Position numbers and translations under genes: made by a program. Shown here piece by piece: positions 24,353 to 37,160 of a stretch of DNA of 64,000 nt. Positions within the stretch are counted from its first letter, which is position 1. Each line of letters opens with the position of its first letter. The stretch covers positions 1,119,656,110 through 1,119,720,109 of the forward strand of contig OY728143.1 in NCBI GenBank assembly GCA_963277665.1. The letters are read 5' to 3'. Below the pieces are notes generated by a model that did no database searches, was not told the DNA's origin, and worked only from the letters and a program-made list of their open reading frames with translations. The stretch is from Viscum album. Taxonomy: Eukaryota > Streptophyta > Magnoliopsida > Santalales > Viscaceae.

Positions 24353-25560
24353 ATGCCACCAAGATTACCACGAGTTGTTCGCCAGGAGAGTGACAACAAG
24401 TATACTTCTAAAATGGTGGGCCATGGGCTACCAATGGAACCTCTTGTAGAGCCAGCTGCAGTGCCAGCCGTTATACCAGACACTGGTGCAGAGGCGCAGT
24501 TTCGTGAAGGCGTCATGCGGTTTATACAGACCTTCCATGGAGCACCGCAGGCCCCCACATCTGTGGCAGAGTTGACACATATTTTCATGCAGTAGAATCT
24601 GCCTACGTTTTTAGGGGATGGCGGACCACAGGCTGTGGAGTCTTTGCTGGATTCTTTGCAGAATATTTTCAAGCATCAGGAGACGCCACCCGAACAGAGG
24701 GGCAAGCTCTCTACTTACATGATGTGTGGTTCCACCAAGAGGTAGTGGGATGTTACCACCCAGTCTGAGCATCACCGCGACATGGCATGGGAATATTTTC
24801 AGATAGCCATCTATGCATCTTTTTTCCAGAGATGCTGAGGGTAAATCGAGATCGAGAGTTCATGAATCTACAGCAGGGCGTTATGTCAGTGACGGATTAT
24901 TTTCCTCTCTTCACCGAGCTTTATCATTTTTCACCTGTTATGGTGGGTGATGAGACGTTGAGGGATAGACGCTTTAAGGGTGGTCTTTGATATGAAATCC
25001 GAGCACTGGAGAATATTATACGGTTGCCGACAGTGCATGCTATTGTGAACCAGGAACTGATTACTAAACAGAACCTACAGGAAGCTAGTGGTGTGAGCCT
25101 GGGTGGTTTGAACCCAGTTTCATGTATAATTTCTACCAGGAATAGGAAGCGACATATGATTTTCTCTCATGATGGCAGTACTATCCAGGCGATTACTTCA
25201 GGTGGCCCAGTCATGTGCTACTAGTGTAGTAGAGAGGGGCACAAGAGACCTCAGTGTACCCATGACCCAGTGGAGTGTCGCGCTTGCGGCAAGATGGGTC
25301 ATCTGCAATGCTTTTTCAGGGTGTTCCCACTAGTGGCTAGTGAGAGGGGTTATGTGAAGACTCCGTGTGCGGGATCAGGACCAGCAGCTTCTTACCAGTC
25401 AGGAAACTAAGACACGTCAGGACGTATAGGTAGGGGTGGTGGGCGTGGTCGTGGTAGCCAGACACCAGGATCCTAGAGGTAGCAGGGTGGGATAGCTCAG
25501 GGTAGCCCGGCTGTGTCGCATAGCCGCAACACTGGGCAGGCATATACAGTGCAACAGACC
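24353..25560 (+). pseudogene. gag: gag of element E, broken
   Basis: The start is ATG at 24353 (MPPRLPRVVRQESD). The frame meets TAG at 24593 in MQ*NLPTFLGD, where the family context suggests a lost Gln codon (CAG to TAG). A frameshift before 24787 shifts to frame 1, where the Retrotrans_gag core continues (FMNLQQGVMSVTDYFPLFTE). Two CCHC knuckles follow: CYxCSREGHKRPQC (25216-25257, with a stop inside) and CRACGKMGHLQC (25276-25311). A Gly/Arg-rich linker leads to protease. The product would assemble the particle and bind RNA. Confidence 0.85.
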
Positions 25561-26100
25561 CAAGAGGAGAAGTATCCCGGACCTTCTACTTTTAGAGTTA
25601 CTGTTCTATTTGCTTCTGTTTTTCCTTCTATACTTTTCAATATGGGTGCTACACATAGCTTTATATCTGGGCCTGTTGTGGAGAGCCATGTTCCATGTGT
25701 TTCTTCTTCTTCTTCTTATGTTATGATGCTAGACACTCCATTGGGAACTAGAACGGCTTCTGTGCGTCAGTGCAAGGATTGTCCCTAGAGGTTGGTGTGT
25801 GTCACTTTTTATGGGACCTCTATGTCTTGGAGATGAAGACCTATGATTTCATTCTTGGGATGGAATGGTTGGTACACTTTTGATCCTTTCTAGATTTCTA
25901 TCATCATAGGGTGAGTTTCACATCATCGGATGGTGGAGAGTTTCTATACATAGGAGAATGGGATGTCCAGGGGAGCTGAGTTAGACCTGAGCATCGTGGG
26001 CGAGGTGGTGCGATGGCCCAGATTATGAGTTTATATCTAGATGATCATGGGTCTTGTCAGAAAAACTTCTCTTCAATAGTTGATCGTTTTAGGGATGTTT
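25561..26100 (+). pseudogene. pol: Aspartic protease of element E, active site lost
   Basis: The signature FNMGATHSFIS near 25636 corresponds to the usual DTGATHSFIS; both Asp (to Asn) and Thr (to Met) are changed, so the catalytic Asp is gone. The later motif of the form LGMEWL is visible near 25857 (ILGMEWLVHF) in another frame. It would have cleaved the polyprotein. Confidence 0.8.
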
Positions 26101-27100
26101 TCCCTGACGACTTTTTAGGTCTTCCTTTGGAGTGTTAGGTGTATTTATCTATTGAGATTGTGATGGGAGTGGCACCAGTGTCCATACCTCGATATAGGAT
26201 GGCTACACCTGAGTTGCAGGATCTCGAGAGATAGTTAGAGGAGTTACAGGTAAAGGGTTTCATCAGACCTAGTACTTCTCTTTGGGTTCGCCTATCCATT
26301 TTTTTAAGAAGGCAGACGGTACCCCTAGACTTTGTGTGGATTATCGGAAGTTGAACCATCTGACGGTCAAGAACCGATATCCCATGCCGAGGATTGATGA
26401 TCTTTTTGATTAACTTCGTGAAGCATGAGTGTTCTCGAAGATTGACTTGAGATATTGATATCATCAGTTATGCATAAGACCATCGGATATACCACATACA
26501 GCTTTTCGGAGCAGATATGGTCTATAAAAGTACTTGGTTATGTCATTTGGACTCACGAACGTGCTAAGAGTTTTCATGGATCTGATGAATCGTGTGTTCC
26601 ACCCTTATCTGGATTCCTTTGTGGTAGTATTCGTGGACGATATATTGGTGTTCTCTCACACTAGACACGACCATCCAACCCATCTTGACATCATTTTGAG
26701 TACACTGAGAGAGCATAAGCTATATTCTAAGCTCTCAAAGTGCCACTTTTGGATGGACCAGATACACTTTCTGGGTCATATGATCTCTGAGGCAGTAGTT
26801 TCCGTAGATCCAGAGAAAGTGAGATAAGTAGTTTCCTGGTATAATCCTAAGAACATGTTTGAGATACGGAGTATCTTGGGGTTGGCTGGTCACTACAGGC
26901 GCTTTATACAGGACTTCTCCCGCTTAGCAGCACCATTGACAGGGTTGAATAAGAAGTGTGTGAAGTTCCTTTGGTCAGAAGCTTGTGAGATTGCCTTTCA
27001 AGGCATGAAGGGAAGGTTGAGATCAACACCAGTCCTGATACTTCGAGAGCAGGGGAAGAGCTATATAGTTTATTATGATGCATCAGGTATTGGGTAGGGA
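26101..27100 (+). pseudogene. pol: Reverse transcriptase of element E
   Basis: Successive pieces are readable across frameshifts and stops: [14 protein letters not shown] near 26317, [12 protein letters not shown] near 26371, then in frame 2 VMSFGLTN, VVVFVDDILVFS with the FVDD catalytic pair at 26630-26641, and CHFWMDQIHFLGHMIS. The thumb and connection region continues through LGLAGHYRRFIQDFSRLAAP at 26876. The order after protease marks E as Ty3/gypsy. Confidence 0.9.
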
Positions 27101-27420
27101 GCAGTGTTGATGCAGGGAGATCGAATTGTTGCATATGGGTCTCGACAGTCGAGGCCACATGAGAGGAATTACCCGTCGCATAACCTCAAGTTGGTTGTAG
27201 TTTTTCATGCGTTGTGTTGTTGGAGACATTAACTCTTAGGAGATCATTTTGGGGTTTACATAGACCAAAAAAGTCTCAAGTATATTTTTACCAAGTGTGA
27301 CCTGAATTTGAGACAGTGAAGGTGGTTTGAATACCTTCAGTCCTTCGATTATGAGCTTGCCTATACACCTGGAAAGGGTAATGCAGTTGCTGATGCACTG
27401 AGCAAGAAGACTCAGACACA
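27060..27420 (+). pseudogene. pol: RNase H of element E
   Basis: YYDASGIG keeps the first Asp, but the family's DLELAAV motif reads NLKLVVV near 27182, so the second catalytic acidic residue is Lys. YIDQKSLKYIF and the C-terminal YTPGKGNAVADALSKK (near 27363) are clear. Stops interrupt at 27095 and 27230. Confidence 0.85.
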
Positions 27421-28540
27421 GGCAGTTCATGAGGCTAGTGGTGAGTGGCAGCTTATGGCTTTGTTCTCTGAGATGCATTTGGAGGTACACGACAGTCAGG
27501 GGCACACTTATCTTTCTTCATTAGCTGTGTCATCTACCCTCCTGGATAGAGTGAGGATGAGACTACTATCTGATTCAGAAGGCCTCATTCTACGAGAGTT
27601 GGTGGCATGTGAGGACCCTCCTCCTGGATGGATGATAAGCAGTGATGAAGTATTGTGTTTCCATGGATGAGTATGGGTTCTAGGGGATATACGCGAGGAG
27701 ATGATGTGATACTTTCATGCTTCATCTTGGGAAGTGCATCCCGGAGTTACCAAAATTTACCATGACTTGAGATGTCTATATTCATGGTCGGGTATGAAGA
27801 GTGAGGAATTTGGTTTTGTTGCGAGATGTTCCACCTGTCAGTAGGTGATGGCGGAGGGTCAAAGGCCAGCCAGACTTTTACTGCAGTTATCCATTCTGGA
27901 ATGGAAATGAGATAATGTCGTGATGGATTTCGTGACTGGGTTGCCAAGGTCACCTCGAGGAAATGATGTCGTGTGGGTTATTGTGGACAGACTCACAAAG
28001 GAAGCTCACCTTTTGCTGATCTAGGAGACTTTCGGTGTTTACGAGCTCGGGAAGTTGTATATCTGAGAGGTAGTACGTCATCATAGGGTTCTTCGTTCTA
28101 TCATTTCTGGTAGGGACACATGATTTATGTCTCATTTATGGCAGAGTTTTTAGAGGGAACTAGGTACACAGGTGCTTCTGAGCACACCTTACCACCCTCA
28201 GACCGATGGCTAGTCAGAGCGTACGATTCAGGTGCTTGAGGACATGCTACGTGCATGATTCCTAGACTTTTGGGAGCTCTGGGGAGAAGCATATACCCTG
28301 GGTCAAGTTTGCCTATAATAATAGTTTTTAGGAAACTATTCAGATGGCACATTACGAGGTGTTATATGGTAGGCCATGCCGATCACCTTTTTGCTGGTTA
28401 GAGGCAGGTGAGGCAGCTTTACTATAACCATGTCTCATGCAAGAGACTTCTGAGTAGGTTCAGTTGATTGAGAAGCTGATGGCTACAACACAGAATTGTC
28501 AAAATCTTATGTTGATCGTTGTAGATGACCCTTAGAGTTC
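27421..28540 (+). pseudogene. pol: Integrase of element E
   Basis: The zinc-binding region is weak (CSTCQ near 27830). The catalytic core shows [20 protein letters not shown] (first Asp, near 27918), then IISGRD where the family has SDRD, so the second Asp appears to be Gly, and STPYHPQTDG*SERTIQ (third residue Glu kept, but preceded by a stop). Multiple frameshifts follow to about 28330. It would join element cDNA to host DNA. Confidence 0.85.
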
Positions 28541-28995
28541 GTGGTCGAGGATCAGGTTTTCTTGCATGTTTCACCGAAGGTGGGACACAAGCGGATCAGG
28601 AGACAGGTTAAACATTCACCGAGGTATGTGGGGCCATTTGAGATTCTGGAGAGAGTCAGGTTGGTTGCCTATAGGTTTCAGTTACCACAGAGGTACCAGG
28701 TCATGCATGACATCTTCCATGTATCTTAGCTGCGCAGTTATCATTTAGACCCATCTCACGTCTTTCATCCCAATGAGGTAGAGCTACAGAGCGTTTCATC
28801 CTTTTAGGATTATTGGATTCATATCATTGATTGGAGCACGATGGTTCTCTGATGCCAGTCAGTTCCTCACGTATGGGTTCTATGGAAGCATGGCTCAGTG
28901 CAAGATGAATCCTGGGAGCGGGAGACTGATGTACATGCTCAGTGGCCAGAACTGTACTGAGATTTATCTTCTCCACCCTTGGAAGGGAAATTCGG
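28541..28995 (+). pseudogene. Integrase C-terminus and chromodomain-like tail of element E
   Basis: An open stretch (VFLHVSPKVGHKRIRRQ, then PRYVGPFEILERV and HDIFHVS) is the GPY/F module of gypsy integrases. After a stop and frameshift, VLWKHGSVQDESWERETD and AQWPELY near 28880-28970 look like a degraded chromodomain, the module that directs chromoviruses to heterochromatin. The chromodomain call rests on pattern memory only. Confidence 0.65.
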
Positions 28996-29008
28996 GGATG
29001 AATTGCTT

Positions 29009-29024
29009 TAAGGTGGGGGGGAAG
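29009..29024 (+). other. Polypurine tract of E
   Basis: TTAAGGTGGGGGGGAA, directly upstream of the 3' LTR. Confidence 0.7.
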
Positions 29025-29026
29025 TT

Positions 29027-30762
29027 TTTAAGAACCCGGTTCTTATTTTTGAGGTATGGATTTCTTATTTTCCTTTTTCCTTAAATGTTTTTGAGAAAAT
29101 AATGATCATGGGGGAAAATACCAAAAATATTTCTGACTACACACCATGTACTTTGGTAGTGTGGGATGAGCACACAGGGTGTGTAGGCCTATCAACAATG
29201 AAGGGTGTAAAAACTGAATACACATCGTGTATAGGATAATTACACACTAAGTGATTAGTCAGCAGGTGAACAGTACTGTAGTTGAGTTAGCCGCCAGTGG
29301 AGCGACAGTACACGCCGTGTAATCAGGAATACACGATGTGTACTCATGTTGACAGTTGAATAGTTCGTCGGTGGAAAAAGTAGTTGCCAGATGAATAGTT
29401 AACTGAGAACAGTACTGGTCGTGTACTTGAGAGTACACGCCGTGTAGTTTGTTTTTTCCACTTAAAATGGTAAGTAGACTCTTCTGTTCACAGAGGAAGC
29501 TTATAATGTTGGAGGATATTGGGAGAGACGGCTGGAGCTTGGAGGATCTCCCGACTGCACACCGGGAACTTGATTATGTATCTGTCGATCTCCTTGGGAC
29601 CGCATGGGTAAGCTATTCCTCCTCCTTGTGTGTTTCATACCAATTCTTTCCCAAGGGAAAGTTATATGTGTTTGAACAAGAACTCTTTTATCCCAGATCT
29701 ACATGTTTGCTGGACAATTAGGGATGTGTTGTTCTTGAATACTGATTAGAGACGATCGAGGTAGGTGGTCTGGTGTCTGAATTCCAACTGTTGTGTGTTT
29801 TGTTTACCACTGTGATACGTGCCCATGTTAGGGGTGTCGTATGGCTGCGGCCTTGCGTAATTAAATGCCTAGAGTTGCATAAGTATTTTAATGAATATGT
29901 ATAACTATTGTTTGGGATAAATTCTTGGATCCATGACCACCCCAGGGGTGTGTTCCACTATTTTGCTGTTTGGCCAGGATACCCGAGGCTATGCCATAAT
30001 TATAATGTGTATTGAATTTCCTTTGGAGGAATTGCATATAAATTTCTTATATCTACCTTGGGCTCGGCCCAGTTACATTAGCCTGAGGGCGTTGTTTGTC
30101 TAGCCTGAGGTAAAGATACTTCTTAGCCAGAGAGAAATGTTCTATTCCTCCTAAGGGAAACACTTCTTATGCCTGAGGGCAGTGACCTCTATGCCTGAGG
30201 TAAATATCTCGTACGCCTGAGGGAAATATTTGATAGCCTAAGTTCATGCCTGTGGGTGTGGTTTTATTATATTAACATGAGGGAAAGGTTCTGATTGGCC
30301 TGAGGTCTTGGTTATTATGAGCACAAAATGTTATTAAGTTGAATGGTATAATGAATATTAAATTGGAAATATGACTGGTAAAGTTAGTTACTTTTGAGTA
30401 CTTCTAAGTTTATTTCTTTTACTATTGCACACTATTGTCGCACCTTTTCAGTAACAGTTGGGCATGGGCCTTTGGTGGGTGCGTACTGGGATTCCTTTCT
30501 CACACCCTATTTGGGTCTTGTATTCGGCCCAAACAGATTAATTTTCTGTATGTTTGGATAAGGGAAAGGTTCCTTATACAGGTACATGATTGATACAGAG
30601 GAGTAGGAGATCATGGGACTGAGCTTAGTCTTCCGATGTTGCTGAGCTCCTATTGCACTGTTTTTTTTTCATTTTTGTAGTACCTTGTACTTGAGCTGTA
30701 TTGTATTGTATTGCAGTGTATCTTTTTTGGATATTTTCATAGATTAGTGACATTCTACATCT

Positions 30763-30798
<36 letters not shown>

Positions 30799-31046
30799 CT
30801 GTTGGTTCTCTTTTACTTCGTTTTTCCATTCAGTTAATAGTGTTTACTGCTTCCGTTGTTGTATGCTTATATATTTTATTCCACTACGCTACACTTTAAA
30901 AAATGAGGGAAGAGTTTCCCCATTATCATTTCTTGTCCCTCGCTTCTATTCGGCAGCCTCAGATGTTTAGGAAAATGTGCTTGATGTCATGTGACCAACC
31001 GGGTTCGGGGCACCCGTTAAGTGGTAGCTAAATCCGGGACGTTACA
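29027..31046 (+). repeat. 3' LTR of element E
   Basis: Starts TTTAAGAACCCGG (mutated TG) and ends GGGACGTTACA. It carries the palindrome motifs at 29139-29450, the GCCTGAGGG block at 30080-30320 and a TA microsatellite at 30766-30794. Confidence 0.9.
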
Positions 31047-31051
31047 GATAT

Positions 31052-33057
31052 AATATTCTGAAAAATAAAAATTTAGGCCAAAGGAATTATATAATGATAA
31101 ATATGTCATTAAATAACCACTTGGAGTTTTCTTGGATTTTTATATTATGTTTTTTAACCATTTATTATAATAATACATGAGGACATGTTAAACGTCAAAC
31201 TATTTAAATAAGAGTTAAATCTAAAATATAGGGTTAATATGGTGACCTAAAACTTCTATAACCTATCAGTTGAGAGGATTTAGACCCATATAAACCTTAT
31301 ATTATAAATAAATCAATTTTGATCCATTATAAACCGAATATTATTTTGTAATAAAATAATATTTCAATCATTTCATAAAGTGTCTCTCACCTCTCTTATA
31401 AAAGGGCACTTCCCCTTCTCTCAAAATCACACCAACAAAGCCATTTGGCACGGACAAAACCTTTCCAAATATTCTCCAATATTCTTTAAATATATCATAG
31501 AGGCTTTCCCTTGAGTATAAGTCCAACCAATGGAGCCATTTTGTTCAAATCAAAGGAAAATACCCAAAGAAGATGTAATTATTTTATCACCTCGTTCAAA
31601 GTTCATTTCTTCTTCCACATTATATTTCATTGTTATTTCTATTCAAAATAATAAATCAAGTACCTTCTATATACTGTGATGTTATTAAAAAAATTGTACA
31701 ACCATTACTCATTATTCTATCCATTATATGAATGATAATGTCACCATGCGTTTGTACGTACGACTTATCGTCTCCCGTCGTGGTATAATTTTTTTTCAAC
31801 ACTATGTTATTTGTATGGATATAATGATCAGTAATATGTGTATAAATAATGAAACTAACATTCAACTTTCTCTGTAGAACTACTATACCATCCAATTCCA
31901 CTCATTTTAATCATTAAGTAAATGATATCGTCGCTCGTGCGTTCGTACGGATTATCATCTCCATGACGCGATGAGATTCATTTCCACATTCACCATTCAA
32001 TGATGATTATAAAAATATATATTATTAAAAAGTATGTAATATATGAAATAATAATTCTACTAGATATTTATATATGTATGTACATACATATATATTATTC
32101 ACTTACTTTCATTCAATATAATATAAAAATCGAAACATCGATTATGCATACGTACAGCCAACTATCTCCATAAATGGTGTTTTCTATTTCCAATATCTAT
32201 CCATTATACATATTAATGTTATAAATATATCTGATATATGAATTGTTTTATATATTATGTAATTATTTTAATCATGATCTAAAATATACGATCAAGAATA
32301 ACAAGTTAGAACACGTACGATAAAGAAAGTGATTATTACCCGAAATGTTCATTCAACAATGGAAATCATTATTAAATGGGTAGTATAAATTCATAAATGA
32401 ATCTTGTTTGATATAAAAAATATAAATATGATTATGGTATAATTTAAATACATAATATGATCATTATACATGAGGTTAAACATACCATTGACCAATGGAA
32501 AGTGCAAGGTAAGGGTTAACTCCTCAATCTCATTATTATCCGAGATTCTTTATGTGTAAATATTTTCTAGAAAATATTTATTATCCATGTCCATGATTCA
32601 TAAAAGACTTTTTCAAAGTTATTATTTTAATGTAATATTTAACTAAAACATCATTTTAAATGTTTTAAATATTTATTTTTGTAAATCTTTCTCATCAATG
32701 TCCTTATTTTCAAAATGGTTTTAAGTAGTTATTTGTATTGACATGATGTTTTAAAAAGTTAATTACGTTAAAAGTTTCAAAGTTATATGGGAAACTTTTA
32801 TTAAAAGGTATATTTTAAATTCCATCATTTATTAATTTTTCAAATTTTAATTTATTTCATGAAAAAGGATTATTTCACTCAAGGAGTTTTACTGATCATT
32901 TTCAAATATATCATCATCATTTACTGGATATTATTCTTGATTGAGGATGATTTATTATAATACAATTTTCCACAATGTATTGAATAAGTTATGATATTTT
33001 TTACTATTGATGTACTATTTTTAAACCATTCATGGTTTATGGCTAAATTATTAACAT
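31052..33057 (+). repeat. 3' LTR of element A, piece 3
   Basis: Resumes A's LTR after E (compare 5325-7335), including the TATA box at 31397, the three CpG-rich blocks at 31747, 31927 and 32143, and the donor-like CAAG|GTAAGG at 32509. Alignment to the 5' LTR stops near 33057. Confidence 0.85.
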
Positions 33058-34940
33058 TGAGTTGGTGTTAAACTAAATATATATGGGTTTAAATGAACTA
33101 AAAACATTTCAAAAATATATATTATGGATGTATTTCAACATTATCAAGTATTTTTCTTGATAATACTTCATTTTGTACCCTTTTTCATGTGAAAACACTG
33201 GGTACACCTTTTTCTTTCCAGAAATTGCATGGGTGCCACTCACCTCACTTATAATTTTCCACCGCCCTCCATATTCATAACAACTTCAATCCATTTTAGA
33301 TTAGAAATACCTAAAAAATTCACAAACATAGTTTCTTACCATAATTCTAGAAGCCTTATTTTGGTCATTATGATATCATATAATATCTTGTGGTGCTAAC
33401 CTAAGTATGATACCTAAAAACTATGTTACCCTAAAAAATGCATGTTATTTTTCCTAAACCTACTATTGGGAACATGTTTGATGCCGAGGGAAGTAAGTGG
33501 AGTTTGTTTTTGATTATTTATGTCTTTTTTTCAAAAAGGATATATCTATTGAATTTTTAAAAGTCTTGGAAAATATAATGATGCATTTCAAATATGTATT
33601 TAACAAATATCATAAGTTATTTGGGGAACATGTGGTATAAGCCTTATGAAGGAATGTGGTATAAATTTTTTTTCCCTATTATATATTGGTTTGTTCAGAA
33701 AGAATGATGTTTCTAGAACTTTTGGAAGTTAAGGTGCTTTCCTTTGAAAATCTAACAAAGGATAATCAGCAAATGAATGATTCCACAAAGAAGTGCTCTG
33801 CAGACTATGAGGTGTGGTATGAAGACTGTGTAGAGAAAATAGTTCATAGAGTGATCATAATTTATAGGAGTATTTTTGTTCATAGGAAAGATTTCCTTGT
33901 TTGTTGAGAGTTGGTGATCTATTTGCAGATGTACTCCACTGTTGTGAAGGAGGAAAAGTGTTATGGATACCACGAAGGAAAAAATGGATTGTTTACGGAA
34001 AACAGTTCGTAATGAACGATGTAAAATTTTGAAAATTTGGTTAAATTAAATTAGTAGGATTTTTGGAATTATTTACCCATATAGAGGACCCTAATATCAT
34101 TATTAGAGTGAGTGAATTTTATAAAGTGGTGATCATCTCTATATAATGAATTTTGGAGAATTCTGAAGTAGTTCATGAAGGAGTGTTATCTGAAGGAGAA
34201 TTGTTAGAGGTGGCAAGATTTACATGAAGGAGAAGAATTCAGAGAGGAAATATTTTCATGAAATAGATAGTTTGTGAGGATAGTATGCAGAAGAAGGTTT
34301 CAGGGATCCATTATTCTCAATGGAAAAGGTATTTCCTAGGAAACATGGTCTGTAAGGCATTAGTCATCCATGGATTTTAAAGAGTTCACGAAAGGAGAGG
34401 TGGTCCATGATGAAATAATGTCACAAAATGTAGCTCGGTTTGTAAGGGATACATGTAGTTTATAGAGAAAGTAATATTTTTCATGGAGTATATTAGTAAT
34501 TTCTTACCTTCGTCTCTATAAGTAAGATAATAATTGTCTTGAAGGATCTTATTTGTGGTTGTGGATCAAGAGGAACCATAAATTGTTTTATATCGTTTTG
34601 TTCTAGAAGAAGAACACTCACTATGGGATTGTTTTCATAGTGTTGCACGAATGCAAGGGAACATCCTACTCATTGTATTGAACATCAATGGATTTATTTC
34701 TTATGAATATTTTATTGTATTGTATCCAAACCATACCAAAGACATGGCTACTTTTTTGAGTAGTGATCCTTCTAAATTATTGTGTTCATGTGGTTGTGTT
34801 GTTGAGTTTTTTTTTTCAAGGAAAGAAATATTTAATAAGATGTGATGGTTGTTTAATCAGTATAGAAACATAAAAAAACACATCACTGATTTACCCATTC
34901 ACATCTTATTGGTTCATGAATCCTAACATGGAAACATAAA
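33058..34940 (+). repeat. Probable 5' LTR of element C
   Basis: It is bounded on the left by the A/C junction and on the right by the primer-like site. It contains TATAAGTA at 34517 and several TTCATGAA/TTCACGAA motifs (34171, 34254, 34383, 34912) like decayed versions of F's TTCGCGAA. Without the matching 3' LTR the left end is unproven; an alternative start is TATTGGGAACATG near 33466. Confidence 0.45.
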
Positions 34941-34941
34941 T

Positions 34942-34952
34942 TGGTATTACAG
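34942..34952 (+). other. Primer-binding-site-like sequence of C
   Basis: TGGTATTACAG differs at two bases from the TGGTATCAGAG site of F and D. Confidence 0.5.
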
Positions 34953-35399
34953 TGACATCCTGACATCATTTATTCATTGTTGATGTTTTGAAGGCATGTT
35001 GTGTTGGAAATTCCAAATTTTCTAAACAGTAAGGGGATTCTGATATTTTATTGAAAATATTATCATATCTAGAAAGATAAAATGATTCCTTATCTGATAT
35101 ATATTGGGTATGATGTTATTGAAACTACAACATATGGATTTCCTCTTATTTAATACCAGGTTCACCGTACACCTTTCAGTGAGAATAATCTTTAGAAATA
35201 AGGATGATATAAAAATTATTTACTGTCATAACATTATGAAAGTGTGTTTTTAGGAGTGATGGGTGTTTCTACAACTTAAGGTATATGGGATAACTATAAA
35301 AACATATATGATGGAAATATAAAAGTATAAATGGAAAAACTAAAAATATGAAAGTTGATGTATTATGATTTTAAAATAAGTGAGTTTTAAGCTTTTGGG

Positions 35400-37160
35400 G
35401 GTTTCATTATTAGGGTAAGTGTCACTGTTAGAACTATCAGATGCCTTGGTGAGAATTTGGCAGAATCTACAGTTGTGAAAAATATCTTATGAATTATTCT
35501 TGAAAATTTTGATGCTAGAGATTCATCATTGGAAGATAGAGAACCTAAATTAATATCTTTGGATGATTTTTATAGAACTCTAATCACTTTTGAAATGGAT
35601 ACGGGGAAGACAATGAAGATAAAAATAAATTCTGATAGAAAAATTTCTTTCAAATCCACCAAGAAATAATATTATAACAGGGTTTTTGAGAAAGATGATT
35701 TTGCCGAATCTATCTCCGAAAATGAGAAACGCAAAAATTCTAATGATATTTTATCCTTGTTCTATAGAAATATGAGAATATTCATATGTGAATATAAAGG
35801 GAATCTTCCATTAAAGTGATTGAATGTGGAATCTTTGTGTAATTTTTATCTAATTTGTTTCAATAAAAGAAAGAAGGAGATAATTATGTAGAAGAAAGAA
35901 GGCCAAGAAGGTCATAAAAGAATCGTGGAGATAGAGATAAATAATTTTCCAAATGGAAGGATAAAAATTTATACAAATTAAATTGAAAAATTCTTCTATA
36001 TATAGATGAAGAAGAAGTAGATAGTGAAGTTGAATCTGAAATAAATTTTGTTAAGAAATATGGATATAATAACTTTATTACAGTAGTTATTAATGAAGAT
36101 TTTGGGAGAAATAGTTATAAATAAGAAGAAACTCTACTATAATCTCATCTGAAAGAAGAGTCAAAGGATTGTGTGAAATTAATTTGATGGTTTGAGAAGG
36201 AAAATAGGTTTTTGATAAGTGATTATTCTTCATTAAAAATCACGATTGTTTTCTTGATGAAAAATTCACATAAGTAAAACATATTAATGATTTGAATAAT
36301 TTTCTTTAGAATGAAAAGAATCATAATAATAACTTGAAAGATAATATTAAGGAAAAAGAAGAAGAGTTATAATGTGTCCAACAAAAACTTTCTAAAGAAG
36401 AACTGATTGATATAAGATTCAAAAAATCTGTCTTAGAAGTTGGTGAATGTTTCAGTAAGTATGAACCTAGAATAGACAAACAATAATTACATAGAATGGT
36501 TAAGAATAATTCTAGAGTCAGTTTTGAGAGAAGTAATGATGACAATGTTATGAATGTGTCCAAAGTAAACAATGTAAAAAATATAGATGTTTCCAAAAAT
36601 ATTGAGTCTGAAATTTTTTAAACTACAACTTCTTTTGACCAAGATAGAATGAAATACTAGTTGAAGATGATAGTTCGGCTTGAAAACATAATGGTTGGTG
36701 CTCAAAAAGGTTCTATTATGAGGGATTCTGAGAAACATACTCACAACACCGGTCAATCCAGAAATTTTAGAGGAAGATACTATTTTTATCGATACTACTG
36801 ATATTGTGGAGGATTTTGGAATATGAAAAATATGTGTTTGTTTGACTAACAACAATACAACTAATAGAAAGGTTAATTAAGTAATGGGTTTAGGGGGAGT
36901 CAATCCCCTGAAAAGATGAACTCTACGATGGAAATTTAGAAGAAATCTGATATGCTTGGTGTGAAGGTCAAAAATAGGTTCCAACCACTAGAATCAATTT
37001 TTTGAAATATGTGAACAACTAGGGCATCTCGAAAATAGTTGTCTTCTTTTTATACCAGTACAAAAAAAATCACCTTACAATTCAAATATATGGGAGGTGA
37101 AGAAATAAATGGAAGAAGAAAAATCTCTTAATGTTGAAACTAATTTGAATGATTTAAAAT
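35400..37160 (+). pseudogene. gag remnant of element C
   Basis: A recognisable piece near 35490-35600 reads ENFDARDSSLEDREPKLISL followed by DDFYRTLITFEM, the end of the UBN2-type copia capsid region also present in F. Downstream there is Lys/Glu-rich, coiled-coil-like sequence to about 36620 and a degenerate zinc knuckle YCGGFWNMKNMC near 36802. Stops are too many to define a frame. The layout parallels F's gag, suggesting a related lineage. Confidence 0.65.

Larger units (their letters stand above)
20750..31046 (+). mobile_element. Element E: Ty3/gypsy chromovirus-like retrotransposon, full length but inactive
   Basis: E is bounded by TGTAAGAACC...CTTTACA/CGTTACA LTRs of 2.05 and 2.02 kb and by the duplication GATAT (20745-20749, 31047-31051). 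It has a degenerate primer site, an unusually long leader, gag, protease, reverse transcriptase, RNase H and integrase in gypsy order, and a C-terminal chromodomain-like segment. Several frameshifts and many stops are present. The polyprotein resembles the Tekay/Del group of chromoviruses, but the exact clade is uncertain. Confidence 0.9.
3600..33057 (+). mobile_element. Element A: non-autonomous gypsy-type LTR retrotransposon, interrupted by F and E
   Basis: A has two alignable LTRs (5' at 3600-8023; 3' from 10404, split by later insertions) around an interior of only about 2.4 kb. LTR ends belong to the TGTAACACC...GTTACA type, mutated at the 5' copy (TTTAACACC). The interior holds a decayed primer site, a gag remnant with two zinc-knuckle-like motifs, a minus-strand SINE-like unit and a polypurine tract (AATGGGGAGAA) just before 10404. 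No RT, RNase H or integrase is recognisable. The first ~215 bases of the two LTRs differ at roughly 30 sites by eye, making A one of the oldest elements here. Its 3' LTR stops at about 33057 where element C begins; the missing ~700 bases may lie beyond the window. Confidence 0.8.

Noticed and set aside
33686..33907. 73-codon open frame as a gene
   Set aside because: It lies in C's probable LTR, and no domain or homologous protein is recognised.
36321..36855. Minus-strand open frames of 91 and 122 codons
   Set aside because: They are antisense shadows of the coiled-coil part of C's gag remnant.
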